Shown one piece after another: positions 1 through 7,244 of a DNA stretch of 13,268 nucleotides. A program made the translations under genes and the position numbers. Below the pieces are notes generated by a model. It did not search any database, was not told where the DNA came from, and saw only the letters and a program-made list of their open reading frames with translations. Source of the stretch: Eubacterium sp. CAG:251 (GTDB lineage Bacteria; Bacillota; Clostridia; Oscillospirales; Acutalibacteraceae). Numbering within the stretch: position 1 is the stretch's first letter; each line of letters starts with the position of its first letter. The stretch lies in the NCBI GenBank assembly GCA_000436835.1, contig FR889155.1:19764-33031 (forward strand), in the 5' to 3' direction.

Positions 1-1
1 G

Positions 2-652
2 AGTAAGTCAAGCAAAACGATTTCAGGTCTTGCAAAAGGAAAATATTATTTCAGAATCGCTACATATAAAACTATAGGAAATGCAAGATATATCAGCACA
101 TTTTCTAAAGTTAAGAGTACGACGGTTAAATCTAATTTGAGCGTTAAGCAAATGCTCAATGCTATTAAGACAGATAATTCGGGCGCCAAGCAGATTAAGA
201 GATATACCGACGGTGGTGTTAATATTTCTAAGTATAAAACCACTTATGATAAATTTAAGGCTATTTACGTTTGGCACGCTAAGAACTTCAAAAAACACGG
301 TTGGAACTGCGTAGGCTGTAACAGTAATTTCAACAACTGCCTTGCTGCTCTTTTTGCAAAAAGTCAAAAAAGATATGACGACTTTATCACTCTTGAGGCA
401 GGAAAGGTTAAGAATAATGACGGCTCAAGGCCTATTCATAAATGGGCGGTAATATATCTTGCCGGCAAGCCTTATATTTTTGACCCAAGGCTTCAGGGAT
501 ATACAAAAAGTTATACCCCAACCACTTATTTTGCAATCGCAAAAGGCTCTAAGAGAGCAAAAGCAATTTATATTTACGAAAATGGTTACGGCACTTTTCA
601 CCCTGACGAAAGCAACGTGTATCTTCAATACTGCGTTGACAGAATAAAATAA
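2..652 (+). CDS. Surface/secreted protein, 3' fragment: FN3-like segment plus transglutaminase-like domain
   Basis: The frame is open from nt 2, so the start lies outside the window; 216 residues are visible. The TTG at 137 sits mid-frame with no convincing ribosome site and is not taken as the start. Residues 1-45 (GKYYFRIATYKT...FSKVKS) look like the last strands of a fibronectin-III-like repeat and resemble the C-terminus of the secreted protein at 11511. The remainder fits a transglutaminase-like cysteine-protease fold. A Cys starts a helix (NNCLAALFAK, about residue 113), a His precedes a strand (IHKWAVIYL, about 146), and an Asp follows in YIFDPRLQ (about 161), the order and local context of the PF01841-type triad. 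Two further Cys (WNCVGC) lie just upstream. Family knowledge suggests wall- or peptide-directed hydrolysis or crosslinking, but the substrate cannot be read. The stop is only 21 bp before purE, with no terminator between. The domain call is moderate because it rests on motif spacing. Confidence 0.6.
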   Translation, partial: SKSSKTISGLAKGKYYFRIATYKTIGNARYISTFSKVKSTTVKSNLSVKQMLNAIKTDNSGAKQIKRYTDGGVNISKYKTTYDKFKAIYVWHAKNFKKHGWNCVGCNSNFNNCLAALFAKSQKRYDDFITLEAGKVKNNDGSRPIHKWAVIYLAGKPYIFDPRLQGYTKSYTPTTYFAIAKGSKRAKAIYIYENGYGTFHPDESNVYLQYCVDRIK

Positions 653-673
653 ATTACTCCGGGAGGACAAATT

Positions 674-1171
674 ATGAAAAAAGTTGCAATTATTATGGGC
701 TCTGACAGTGATTTGCCTGTTGTGGCTCCTGCAATCAAACAACTTAAAGAATTGGGAATTGAAGTTGAGGCTCGTGTGATGAGTGCACACAGAACACCAG
801 AAGAAGCTCACGAGTTCTCGAAAAATGCAATTAAAAACGGATTTGGCGTAATTATTGCGGCAGCAGGTATGGCAGCTCATTTGGGCGGCGTGCTTGCGGC
901 GTCAACTACTCTTCCGGTTATCGGTATTCCGTGCAGTGCAAAGGTACTCGACGGAATGGATGCGATGCTTGCAACAGTTATGATGCCTCCGGGAATTCCT
1001 GTTGCCACAGTCGGTGTTAATGCTGCTAAAAATGCAGCCTTGCTCGCTGCCGAAATTCTCGCTGTCGGCGATGATGAACTTATGGCTAAGCTTGTAAAAA
1101 TGCGTGAGGATATGGCAGAGCAGGTAAAGCAAAAGGATATCGCCCTTCAGGAAAAAATCAAGGAATTATAA
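674..1171 (+). CDS. purE: N5-carboxyaminoimidazole ribonucleotide mutase (PurE, class I)
   Basis: The 165-residue product matches the usual PurE length. It moves the carboxylate of N5-CAIR to C4, giving CAIR in cytosolic de novo purine synthesis. Visible motifs are MGSDSDLPVV (8-17) in the nucleotide-binding loop, SAHRTPEEA (37-45) with the His-Arg pair, and AAAGMAAHLGGVLAA near residue 62. SAHRTP and the AHLxG pattern fit class I enzymes, which work with PurK, rather than class II AIR carboxylases, which carry SAHKT. The usual AGGAAHLPG is here AAGMAAHLGG, a mild variant. ATG 674 has a strong ribosome site (gggagga, 660-666). No purK lies in the window. The gene starts 21 bp after a surface-protein gene and is separated by 152 bp from purM, so it may be the end of one transcript or the head of the pur operon. 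Confidence 0.96.
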   Translation: MKKVAIIMGSDSDLPVVAPAIKQLKELGIEVEARVMSAHRTPEEAHEFSKNAIKNGFGVIIAAAGMAAHLGGVLAASTTLPVIGIPCSAKVLDGMDAMLATVMMPPGIPVATVGVNAAKNAALLAAEILAVGDDELMAKLVKMREDMAEQVKQKDIALQEKIKEL

Positions 1172-1237
1172 GTGATGTTTGCCAAAGGTGAATTTCACTG
1201 TTTATAATTTCGCTTTTTGACGTTGTAAGGGCGAACG

Positions 1238-1252
1238 GCGAACATTGTTCGC
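1238..1252. promoter_or_regulatory. Perfect inverted repeat in the purM leader, possible operator
   Basis: gcgaac-att-gttcgc is a perfect 6+6 palindrome. A third copy of gcgaac lies directly upstream (1231-1236), giving a cgaac-cgaac-gttcg arrangement. The motif overlaps the -35 position of a weak possible promoter (TTGTTC 1246-1251, 17 bp, TAATAT 1269-1274). Bacillus-type PurR boxes have a CCGAAC core, so a purine operator is conceivable. A degenerate dispersed intergenic palindrome is an equally good reading. Confidence 0.3.
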
Positions 1253-1279
1253 TCAAAGAAAAAATAATAATATAAAAAA

Positions 1280-1305
1280 GATTGTGAAATTGCTTATCCG
1301 CAATC
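1280..1305 (+). promoter_or_regulatory. Leader hairpin just upstream of the purM ribosome site
   Basis: gattgtg (1280-1286) pairs with cgcaatc (1299-1305) over 7 bp including one G-U, with a 12-nt loop. It ends 4 nt before the aaggag ribosome site (1310-1315). There is no T-tract, so it is not an intrinsic terminator. It could affect translation or mRNA stability. It does not look like a known purine riboswitch. Confidence 0.25.
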
Positions 1306-1323
1306 TAATAAGGAGTTTAAAAT

Positions 1324-2364
1324 ATGAACGATAGTTTCAGCGCAAGCTACGCCGCTGCAGGTGTAGACGTAACAGCAGGTTATGAATCTGTTGAACTTAT
1401 TAAATCACACGTAAAAAGAACCGAAATACCGGGTGTTATGGGTTCAATCGGCGGCTTCGGCGGTATGTTTGAACTTTTGGGTGCAGGTAATTACAAAAAT
1501 CCTGTTCTCGTTTCGGGCACCGACGGTGTCGGCACAAAGCTTAAGGTTGCCTTTCTTCTTGATAAGCACGACACAATCGGTATCGACTGTGTTGCAATGT
1601 GCGTTAATGACGTTGCCTGCTCAGGTGCAAAGCCGCTTTTCTTCCTTGATTATATTGCTTGCGGCAAAAACTATCCGGAAAAAATTGCTCAAATCGTAAG
1701 CGGTGTTGCAGAGGGCTGTGTTCAGGCAGGATGTGCGCTTGTAGGCGGCGAAACTGCCGAGCATCCCGGTCTTATGCCTAATGAGGAATATGACCTTGCC
1801 GGTTTTACCGTTGGTATCGGCGAAAAGGATAAACTTGTTTCAGGCGATAAGCTTGCAAGCGGCAACGCTCTTATCGGTGTTGCTTCTTCAGGTGTTCACT
1901 CAAACGGTTTTTCACTTGTAAGAAAGGTGTTTAATATCACTGAGGAAAGACTTGGAGTTCACGTTGCCGAGCTTGGAAAAACTCTCGGTGAGGAACTTTT
2001 AACTCCTACAAGAATTTATGTTAAACCTCTTCTTGCTCTTATGGATAAGGTTAACGTAAATGCTATCAGCCATATTACCGGCGGCGGATTTTATGAAAAT
2101 GTTCCGAGAATGTTAAACGACGGTTTTAAGGCTGTTATTAAAAAGGACAAATGCTTTAAAAAGCCTATTTTCGACCTTATCGCAAGCGAGGGAAATATCC
2201 CTGAAAGAGATATGTTTAACACATTTAATATGGGTACGGGTCTTGTTATTGCAGTTGATAATGATAAAGCAGACGAGGCTGTAAGAATACTTAATGAAAA
2301 CGGCGAGGACGCTCGTGTAATCGGCGAAATTCAGATGGGCGAAAAGGGTGTTGAACTCGTATGA
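1324..2364 (+). CDS. purM: Phosphoribosylformylglycinamidine cyclo-ligase (AIR synthetase, PurM)
   Basis: The 346-residue product is full length for PurM, which uses ATP to close the imidazole ring of FGAM to give AIR. The family signature is clear throughout: GVDVTAGYESVELIK (13-27), MGSIGGFGGMF (39-49), VSGTDGVGTKLK (63-74), DTIGIDCVAMCVNDV (83-97), LVGGETAEHPGLMP (139-152) and SSGVHSNGFSLVRKVF near 190, followed by the HITGGGFYEN motif of the C-terminal PurM domain. ATG 1324 is preceded by aaggag at 1310-1315. The stop overlaps the purN start (ATGATGA), indicating translational coupling. The usual clostridial neighbour purF is absent upstream, where there is instead a 152-bp leader. Confidence 0.98.
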   Translation: MNDSFSASYAAAGVDVTAGYESVELIKSHVKRTEIPGVMGSIGGFGGMFELLGAGNYKNPVLVSGTDGVGTKLKVAFLLDKHDTIGIDCVAMCVNDVACSGAKPLFFLDYIACGKNYPEKIAQIVSGVAEGCVQAGCALVGGETAEHPGLMPNEEYDLAGFTVGIGEKDKLVSGDKLASGNALIGVASSGVHSNGFSLVRKVFNITEERLGVHVAELGKTLGEELLTPTRIYVKPLLALMDKVNVNAISHITGGGFYENVPRMLNDGFKAVIKKDKCFKKPIFDLIASEGNIPERDMFNTFNMGTGLVIAVDNDKADEAVRILNENGEDARVIGEIQMGEKGVELV

Positions 2365-2990
2365 TGAAAAATGTTGCTGTTTTAGTGTCGGGCGGCGGAA
2401 CTAATTTGCAGGCTCTTATTGATGCGCAAAGCAGGGGAGAAATTATCGGCGGTAAAATCACCCTTGTTGTGTCCTCAAATCCTGACGCTTATGCTCTTAA
2501 AAGGGCTGAAAATAATAACATCGCAACTAAAATTTGCGAAAAGAAAAATTATAAAGACAGAGCTGAATATACTGCTGCAATCAGGGATATTCTCCTTGAA
2601 GCAAAAGCGGATTTAGTGGTTTATGCCGGCTTTATGACTATTCTTGACGAACAAATTGTAAAGGCATTTCCAAATAAAATGATGAACGTTCATCCTGCTT
2701 TAATTCCGTCATTTTGCGGTGAAGGCTATTGGGGGCTTCACGTTCACGAAAAAGTTATTGAAAGCGGAGTGAAACTTACCGGTGCTACCGTTCATTTCGT
2801 AACCGAGAAATGTGACGGCGGTCCTATCATTTTGCAAAAGGCAAGCGAGGTCAAATTTGATGATACTCCTGAGGTTTTGCAAAAACGAGTTATGGAGGAA
2901 TGTGAGTGGAAAATTCTTCCCCGTGCCGTTTCTCTTTTTTGCCAAGATAAGATTGAAGTTTACGGCAACAGAACAAAAATAATTGAATAA
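2361..2990 (+). CDS. purN: Phosphoribosylglycinamide formyltransferase (GAR transformylase, PurN)
   Basis: The 209-residue product belongs to the 10-formyl-THF-dependent transformylases and converts GAR to FGAR. The nucleotide-binding loop VLVSGGGTNLQALID (7-21) is followed by the catalytic N-x-H pair in MMNVHPALIPSF (Asn109, His111) and by the essential Asp152 in VTEKCDGGPIILQ, the order expected from E. coli PurN. The loop after HPALIPSF (CGEGYWGLHVHE) is slightly longer than in E. coli. Two ATGs are possible: 2361, overlapping the purM stop by 4 bp, and 2364, overlapping by 1 bp. The ribosome site aaaaggg (2342-2348) lies inside purM and is rather distant, so reinitiation from purM is likely. 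Confidence 0.97.
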   Translation: MMKNVAVLVSGGGTNLQALIDAQSRGEIIGGKITLVVSSNPDAYALKRAENNNIATKICEKKNYKDRAEYTAAIRDILLEAKADLVVYAGFMTILDEQIVKAFPNKMMNVHPALIPSFCGEGYWGLHVHEKVIESGVKLTGATVHFVTEKCDGGPIILQKASEVKFDDTPEVLQKRVMEECEWKILPRAVSLFCQDKIEVYGNRTKIIE

Positions 2991-3006
2991 TTTTGAGGTG
3001 TAATAT

Positions 3007-3711
3007 ATGGAAATCAAATCTCTTGCAAACGAGCTTAATACTAATTCATATCCGGGCAGAGGCATTGTTCTCGGTCAAAGTGATGACGGCAAATTCGCTG
3101 TGGCTGCTTATTTCATTATGGGCAGAAGTGTAAACAGCCGTAACAGAATTTTTGAGGAAAATGAGCGTGGCGGAATACGTACTAAGGCTTTTGATGAGTC
3201 AAAAATGGAGGACCCGTCACTTATTATCTATAATCCTGTTCTTAAGTTTAACGGTGACACAATTGTAACTAACGGCGACCAGACGGATACTATTTACGAT
3301 TCGTTTTCTAAGGGCGATTGCTACCACGATGCACTTATCACAAGAGAATTTGAGCCTGATGCACCTAATTATACACCAAGGATTTCAGGTATTTTAAAGG
3401 AAAACGGTAATTATAATCTTTCCATACTTAAGTCAAACTGCGGTGAACCGGAGTGTGTGAGATTTTTCTATGAATACCCTGCAAGAAGAGGGCTCGGCCA
3501 TTTTATTCATACATATAAATGCGACGGCAATCCTATTCCGTCATTTGAGGGTGAGCCTACTCCTGTTGAAATCAATAGTGATATCGACGAGTTTACCAAT
3601 ATGATTTGGACTAATCTTAATGAGGATAATAAGGTTTCTCTTTTTGTTCGCTTCATTAATCTTGAAACAAAAGAGGAAGAAACACGTATTATCAATAAAA
3701 ACGAGAAATAA
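3007..3711 (+). CDS. purO: IMP cyclohydrolase, PurO type
   Basis: The 234-residue product resembles the IMP_cyclohyd (PurO) family, which closes FAICAR to IMP, the last step of de novo purine synthesis. PurO was first characterised in archaea, has an Ntn-hydrolase-like fold and is unrelated to the cyclohydrolase domain of bacterial PurH. Recognisable conserved blocks are YPGRGIVLG (15-23), MGRSVNSRNR (38-47), TNGDQTDTIYD (88-98), REFEPDAPNYTPRISG (113-128) and RGLGHFIHTY (161-170). ATG 3007 follows a gaggtg ribosome site (2995-3000), 16 bp after purN. Its place between purN and purD supports the purine role. A PurO user still needs an AICAR formyltransferase, either a PurH transformylase domain or PurP, and none is seen here. 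Recognition is from remembered family sequence, not a search. Confidence 0.88.
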   Translation: MEIKSLANELNTNSYPGRGIVLGQSDDGKFAVAAYFIMGRSVNSRNRIFEENERGGIRTKAFDESKMEDPSLIIYNPVLKFNGDTIVTNGDQTDTIYDSFSKGDCYHDALITREFEPDAPNYTPRISGILKENGNYNLSILKSNCGEPECVRFFYEYPARRGLGHFIHTYKCDGNPIPSFEGEPTPVEINSDIDEFTNMIWTNLNEDNKVSLFVRFINLETKEEETRIINKNEK

Positions 3712-3718
3712 TTTTTAA

Positions 3719-3740
3719 AAGGGTGGCACACGTCACCCTT
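3719..3740 (+). terminator. Hairpin between purO and purD, weak terminator or attenuator
   Basis: aagggtggc (3719-3727) pairs with gtcaccctt (3732-3740) around an acac loop, with one G-U. The following sequence (gctttgctat) is a poor T-tract, so on the + strand this is at best a partial terminator or a processing/attenuation hairpin. It would lower purD expression relative to purMNO unless purD has its own promoter in the very AT-rich stretch 3739-3780. Confidence 0.45.
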
Positions 3741-3798
3741 GCTTTGCTATTATAAATTATATATTATTTACATATATATTATGAATTTGGAGGAAAAT

Positions 3799-5076
3799 AT
3801 GAAAGTTCTTGTTGTTGGCGGGGGCGGCAGAGAGCACGCTCTTGTAAGGAAAATTAAAGAGTCGAAGAAGGTTGATGAGATTTTTTGCACACCGGGAAAC
3901 GGCGGTATCTCTTATGATGCCAAGTGTTTTGATGTTGCGGCAACCGATATTGACGGCGTTGTGAACTTGGCTAAGGAAATTAAAGCCGATTTGGTTGTTG
4001 TTGCTCCTGATGATCCGCTTGTTGCAGGTATGGTAGACGCTCTTAATGAGGCAGGATTTAAAACATTCGGTCCACGTGCAAACGCAGCGATTATCGAAGG
4101 CTCTAAGGTTTTTTCAAAGGAACTTATGCAAAAATATAATATTCCGACTGCTGAATATAAAGTGTTTGACAATGCCGAAGAAGCAATTGATTATATTAAG
4201 GAAAGAAACGAATTTCCTACTGTTATTAAGGCAGACGGCCTTGCACTCGGCAAAGGTGTAATCATTCCTGAAAATCTTGATGACGCAATCGCAGGCGTTA
4301 AGGAAATTATGGAGGATAAAATCTTCGGTGCTTCCGGCAATAATATTGTTGTTGAGGAATTTTTGACAGGTCCGGAGGTCTCTGTTCTTGCATTTACAGA
4401 CGGTAAATGCGTTAAACCTATGGTATCTTCTATGGACCATAAGCGTGCGCTTGACGGCGATAAGGGTCTTAATACAGGCGGAATGGGAACTGTTTCTCCT
4501 AACCCTTATTATACGCAAGAAGTTGCAAAGGAATGTATGGATAAAATATTTATGCCTACAATCAATGCTATGAATAACGAGGGCAGAACATTTAAAGGCT
4601 GTCTTTATTTCGGCTTGATGATTACTCCTAAGGGACCTAAGGTAATTGAATATAATTGCCGTTTCGGCGACCCTGAAACTCAGGTTGTTTTGCCAAGGCT
4701 TAAGACTGATATTGTTGATATTTTTGAGGCAATTGACAATGAAACGCTTTCAGACCTTGACGTTGAGTGGAGTGATGATGCGTGCGCTTGCGTAATTATG
4801 GCTTCGGGCGGCTATCCTAAGTCATACCCTAAAGGAATTGAGATTACAGGTCTTTCAAACGGTCAGCTTGACGGTGTAACCGTTTACCATGCGGGAACTA
4901 AGCTTCAAGATAACAAACTTGTTACCTCAGGCGGCAGAGTTTTGGGCGTTACGGCACTCGGTGATACTCTTGAAAATGCACTGAAAAAATCTTACGATGC
5001 AGTTGAAAAAATTCATTTTGAAGGCGCTCATTACAGACGTGATATCGGAAAGCGTGCTCTTGAGGCGAATAAATAA
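3799..5076 (+). CDS. purD: Phosphoribosylamine-glycine ligase (GAR synthetase, PurD)
   Basis: From ATG 3799 the product is 425 residues, the normal PurD length. It joins glycine to phosphoribosylamine with ATP to make GAR. The N-terminal domain opens with MKVLVVGGGGREHALVRK. The ATP-grasp core shows KADGLALGKGV, VVEEFLTGPEVSVLAF, the GLNTGGMGTVSPNPYY block and VIEYNCRFGDPETQVVLPRL with metal and ATP ligands. The C-terminal domain follows (CVIMASGGYP...GGRVLGVTALGDT). I chose 3799 because ttggaggaaaa lies directly before it (3787-3797). The longer frame from 3739 would add AT-rich residues (YYKLYIIYIYI) that overlap the preceding hairpin and match no PurD. It ends the purine cluster; a separate promoter follows it. 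Confidence 0.97.
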   Translation: MKVLVVGGGGREHALVRKIKESKKVDEIFCTPGNGGISYDAKCFDVAATDIDGVVNLAKEIKADLVVVAPDDPLVAGMVDALNEAGFKTFGPRANAAIIEGSKVFSKELMQKYNIPTAEYKVFDNAEEAIDYIKERNEFPTVIKADGLALGKGVIIPENLDDAIAGVKEIMEDKIFGASGNNIVVEEFLTGPEVSVLAFTDGKCVKPMVSSMDHKRALDGDKGLNTGGMGTVSPNPYYTQEVAKECMDKIFMPTINAMNNEGRTFKGCLYFGLMITPKGPKVIEYNCRFGDPETQVVLPRLKTDIVDIFEAIDNETLSDLDVEWSDDACACVIMASGGYPKSYPKGIEITGLSNGQLDGVTVYHAGTKLQDNKLVTSGGRVLGVTALGDTLENALKKSYDAVEKIHFEGAHYRRDIGKRALEANK

Positions 5077-5138
5077 GCTTTATACAATTTGTTGTAATTA
5101 AATAAATTGTGAACTTTTTAAAACTTTACAAAAAGTTG

Positions 5139-5167
5139 TTGACAATTATACAAAATGGAATTATACT
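5139..5167 (+). promoter_or_regulatory. Near-consensus sigma-70-type promoter for the adaptor/permease pair
   Basis: TTGACA (5139-5144) and TATACT (5162-5167) are separated by exactly 17 bp, an almost perfect housekeeping promoter 44 bp before the ATG at 5211. Two A/T-rich inverted repeats precede it (5084-5110 and 5112-5137), which may end the pur transcript weakly. It makes the adaptor/permease pair an independent transcription unit. Confidence 0.8.
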
Positions 5168-5210
5168 ATGCGTGTAATTAAACTATTATTAAAGAACGAG
5201 GGTTTAAGTT

Positions 5211-7232
5211 ATGGCAACGGTTAAAAAAAGCAAAAAGAAGGTTATTGTACCTATTTGTATAATACTTGTTATTGCAATTGTAGCCGGAACTGTTTTTGGC
5301 GTTGTTAAGTCAAAAAGCGGTGAAGAGGTTAAGCTTAATACAATTGCTACAGGTGATATTTATGAAAAGGTATCATTAACGGGCGATGTAACCGCAGGCA
5401 CTTCTAAGGAATATAAAGTCGGCACAGTTGCTACGGTTAAAAATGTTAATGTTAAGGTTGGCGATCAAGTTAAAAAGGGTGATGTTCTTGCAACATTTGA
5501 TACCACTTCTCTTGACGGTCAGGTTTCTTCCCTTCAAGCTTCTTATAACGACGCAGTAAAGAATTATAATACGGCAGTAGCTAATCAAAAGAGCGCCAAA
5601 AATTCTGCTGCTTCACTTAAAAAAGAGGTTAATTATCTTGATAAGAAGATAGCAAAGCTTAAAAAGAAGATGACCAAAACCACAACTACAAAGAAAAACA
5701 AAAAGAAAAAAACCACTACCAAGGCCGCTTCAACTACAACAGGCTCTTATTCACAGTGGCTTTCTACTTCAACAACTAAAGCTACTACAAGCGCTTCTAC
5801 AACTAAGCCGACTACAGATGACGGCAAGCCAAAATATACGGTTTCACTTACTGCATATCCGTCAGCTGTTTGCGGTACTGTAACAGGCTCAGGCAGATAT
5901 AATCAGGATATCGGCTATATAACAGCTATTGCTACTCCTAATGCCGGCTGGCAGTTCCTCGGTTGGTACGCAAACCGTGCCGCTTATCTTGCAGGTGACG
6001 CACCTCTTGCAAATACCCCCGCATGGACTATTCACGTTACGGGCGACCTTAGCTACATAGCAGTATTTAAAGAGGATACAAATTCAAGCACAACGGGCAA
6101 CGCTACTATTAACGATATTGCAAATGCTCTTATACAAATTAATAATAACATTGCCTCAATTACTAACGATATTAAAACTTTAACCACTATTTCTCAAATT
6201 ATTGCCACAACAATTTCAGGCGCAATCGCATCGGGGCAACTTAACAGCGAAGCTATTGCAAATCTTGTAGGCAAGCAAGTCCAAAAGGCAATTACAGATG
6301 GCATTGTTGATTCAACCAAGTTTATTGTTGAAAGCGGCGTTGCGGTTGATATGATTAAAGCCGCTGTTTCTTCAATTGATTACAGAGCGCTTGCAAAGGG
6401 TGTTTCGGATTCAGATAATGCAGTTCTTACCGGCTGTGAAATTCAGCGTGCTATTCTTGCAGCTCAGTATGAAGTTTATAAAACTCAGGGCAATGCAACT
6501 GTTGTTGACGCTCAAAAGTCAGCGGTTGACGTTTCAAAAAAGGCTCTTGATGCTATGAAAGAGCAACAAACAGCTCTTAAAAACGGTTGGACGGCTGATT
6601 TTGACGGTGTTATTACCGCAGTTGATATCAACCCTGATTCTCAAACAACGGCTCTCACATCGGGTATTACCCTTGAAAATCACGATATTTTGGTTGCTAC
6701 AGTAAGCCTTAGCGAATATGACGTTCATAAGGTTAAGGTTGGTATGCAGGCAAAGGTTACTACTGCTTACGGCGAATATGAGGGTGAGGTTGCAACTATT
6801 GCTCCTACTGCTACAGGCGGTTCGTCAAACTCACTTCTTGACAATGTAGGCTCAATGGCAGGCGTAAGCGGTCTGTCATCTCTTACGGATTCCGGCGCAG
6901 GTGTTGAATGTACTATCGAAATTAAAAATCCTGACGAAAATATTATTGCAGGTTTTGATGCCGACGTTGAAATTCAAACAGGCTCATATTTGGGCGTAAC
7001 TGTTGTTCCTATCGAGTCTATCACTCTTGAAAAGACAGGTTCTTATGTTTATCTTTATAATGAAGAGGATAAGACTGTAACTAAGACTGAAATTAAGACA
7101 GGCGCTATCTCAGACACAGCATACGAGGTTACATCGGGTCTTAAGCCGGGTGATAAGATTGTTTCGTCACCAAAGACGGATTATAAAGAAGATACCTTTA
7201 AGGTTAAAGTAGTAGACAGCATAACTAAGTAA
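5211..7232 (+). CDS. Enlarged membrane-fusion (HlyD/MacA-like) adaptor with inserted InlB-B-repeat-like domain
   Basis: The 673-residue product is much larger than typical MacA/YknX-type adaptors of about 350-450. Order of parts: Lys-rich N-terminus; one membrane segment (about 11-32), unlipidated; first half of a biotinyl-lipoyl domain (GTVATVKNVNVKVGDQVKKGDVLATF, cited in part, 71-96); a helix (101-154); a Thr/Lys/Ser-rich stretch (155-205); an InlB-B-repeat/Flg_new-like beta domain (208-288) with CGTVTGSGRYNQD, ATPNAGWQFLGWYANR and a closing YIAVF; a second long helical region (298-455); second lipoyl half (WTADFDGVITAVDINP, 460-475); beta-barrel (480-590); membrane-proximal domain (VVPIESI...GLKPGDKIV). 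The family links an ABC permease to an extracellular substrate or partner. The extra domain lies at the tip of the helical hairpin and presumably faces away from the membrane. The permease follows 12 bp later. Family call strong; substrate unknown. Confidence 0.88.
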   Translation: MATVKKSKKKVIVPICIILVIAIVAGTVFGVVKSKSGEEVKLNTIATGDIYEKVSLTGDVTAGTSKEYKVGTVATVKNVNVKVGDQVKKGDVLATFDTTSLDGQVSSLQASYNDAVKNYNTAVANQKSAKNSAASLKKEVNYLDKKIAKLKKKMTKTTTTKKNKKKKTTTKAASTTTGSYSQWLSTSTTKATTSASTTKPTTDDGKPKYTVSLTAYPSAVCGTVTGSGRYNQDIGYITAIATPNAGWQFLGWYANRAAYLAGDAPLANTPAWTIHVTGDLSYIAVFKEDTNSSTTGNATINDIANALIQINNNIASITNDIKTLTTISQIIATTISGAIASGQLNSEAIANLVGKQVQKAITDGIVDSTKFIVESGVAVDMIKAAVSSIDYRALAKGVSDSDNAVLTGCEIQRAILAAQYEVYKTQGNATVVDAQKSAVDVSKKALDAMKEQQTALKNGWTADFDGVITAVDINPDSQTTALTSGITLENHDILVATVSLSEYDVHKVKVGMQAKVTTAYGEYEGEVATIAPTATGGSSNSLLDNVGSMAGVSGLSSLTDSGAGVECTIEIKNPDENIIAGFDADVEIQTGSYLGVTVVPIESITLEKTGSYVYLYNEEDKTVTKTEIKTGAISDTAYEVTSGLKPGDKIVSSPKTDYKEDTFKVKVVDSITK

Positions 7233-7244
7233 GGAGACTTTGCA

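Noticed and set aside
1239..1251. LexA (SOS) box in front of purM
   Set aside because: CGAAC-ATT-GTTCG has the half-sites of the Gram-positive SOS box but a 3-bp spacer instead of 4, and purM is not an SOS gene.
3739..3798. Upstream start for purD
   Set aside because: The extension overlaps the hairpin, is low-complexity Tyr/Ile and matches no PurD, and the strong ribosome site is directly before 3799.
674..5076. Purine riboswitch controlling the pur cluster
   Set aside because: No conserved riboswitch core is visible before purE, purM or purD. Only small hairpins are present.
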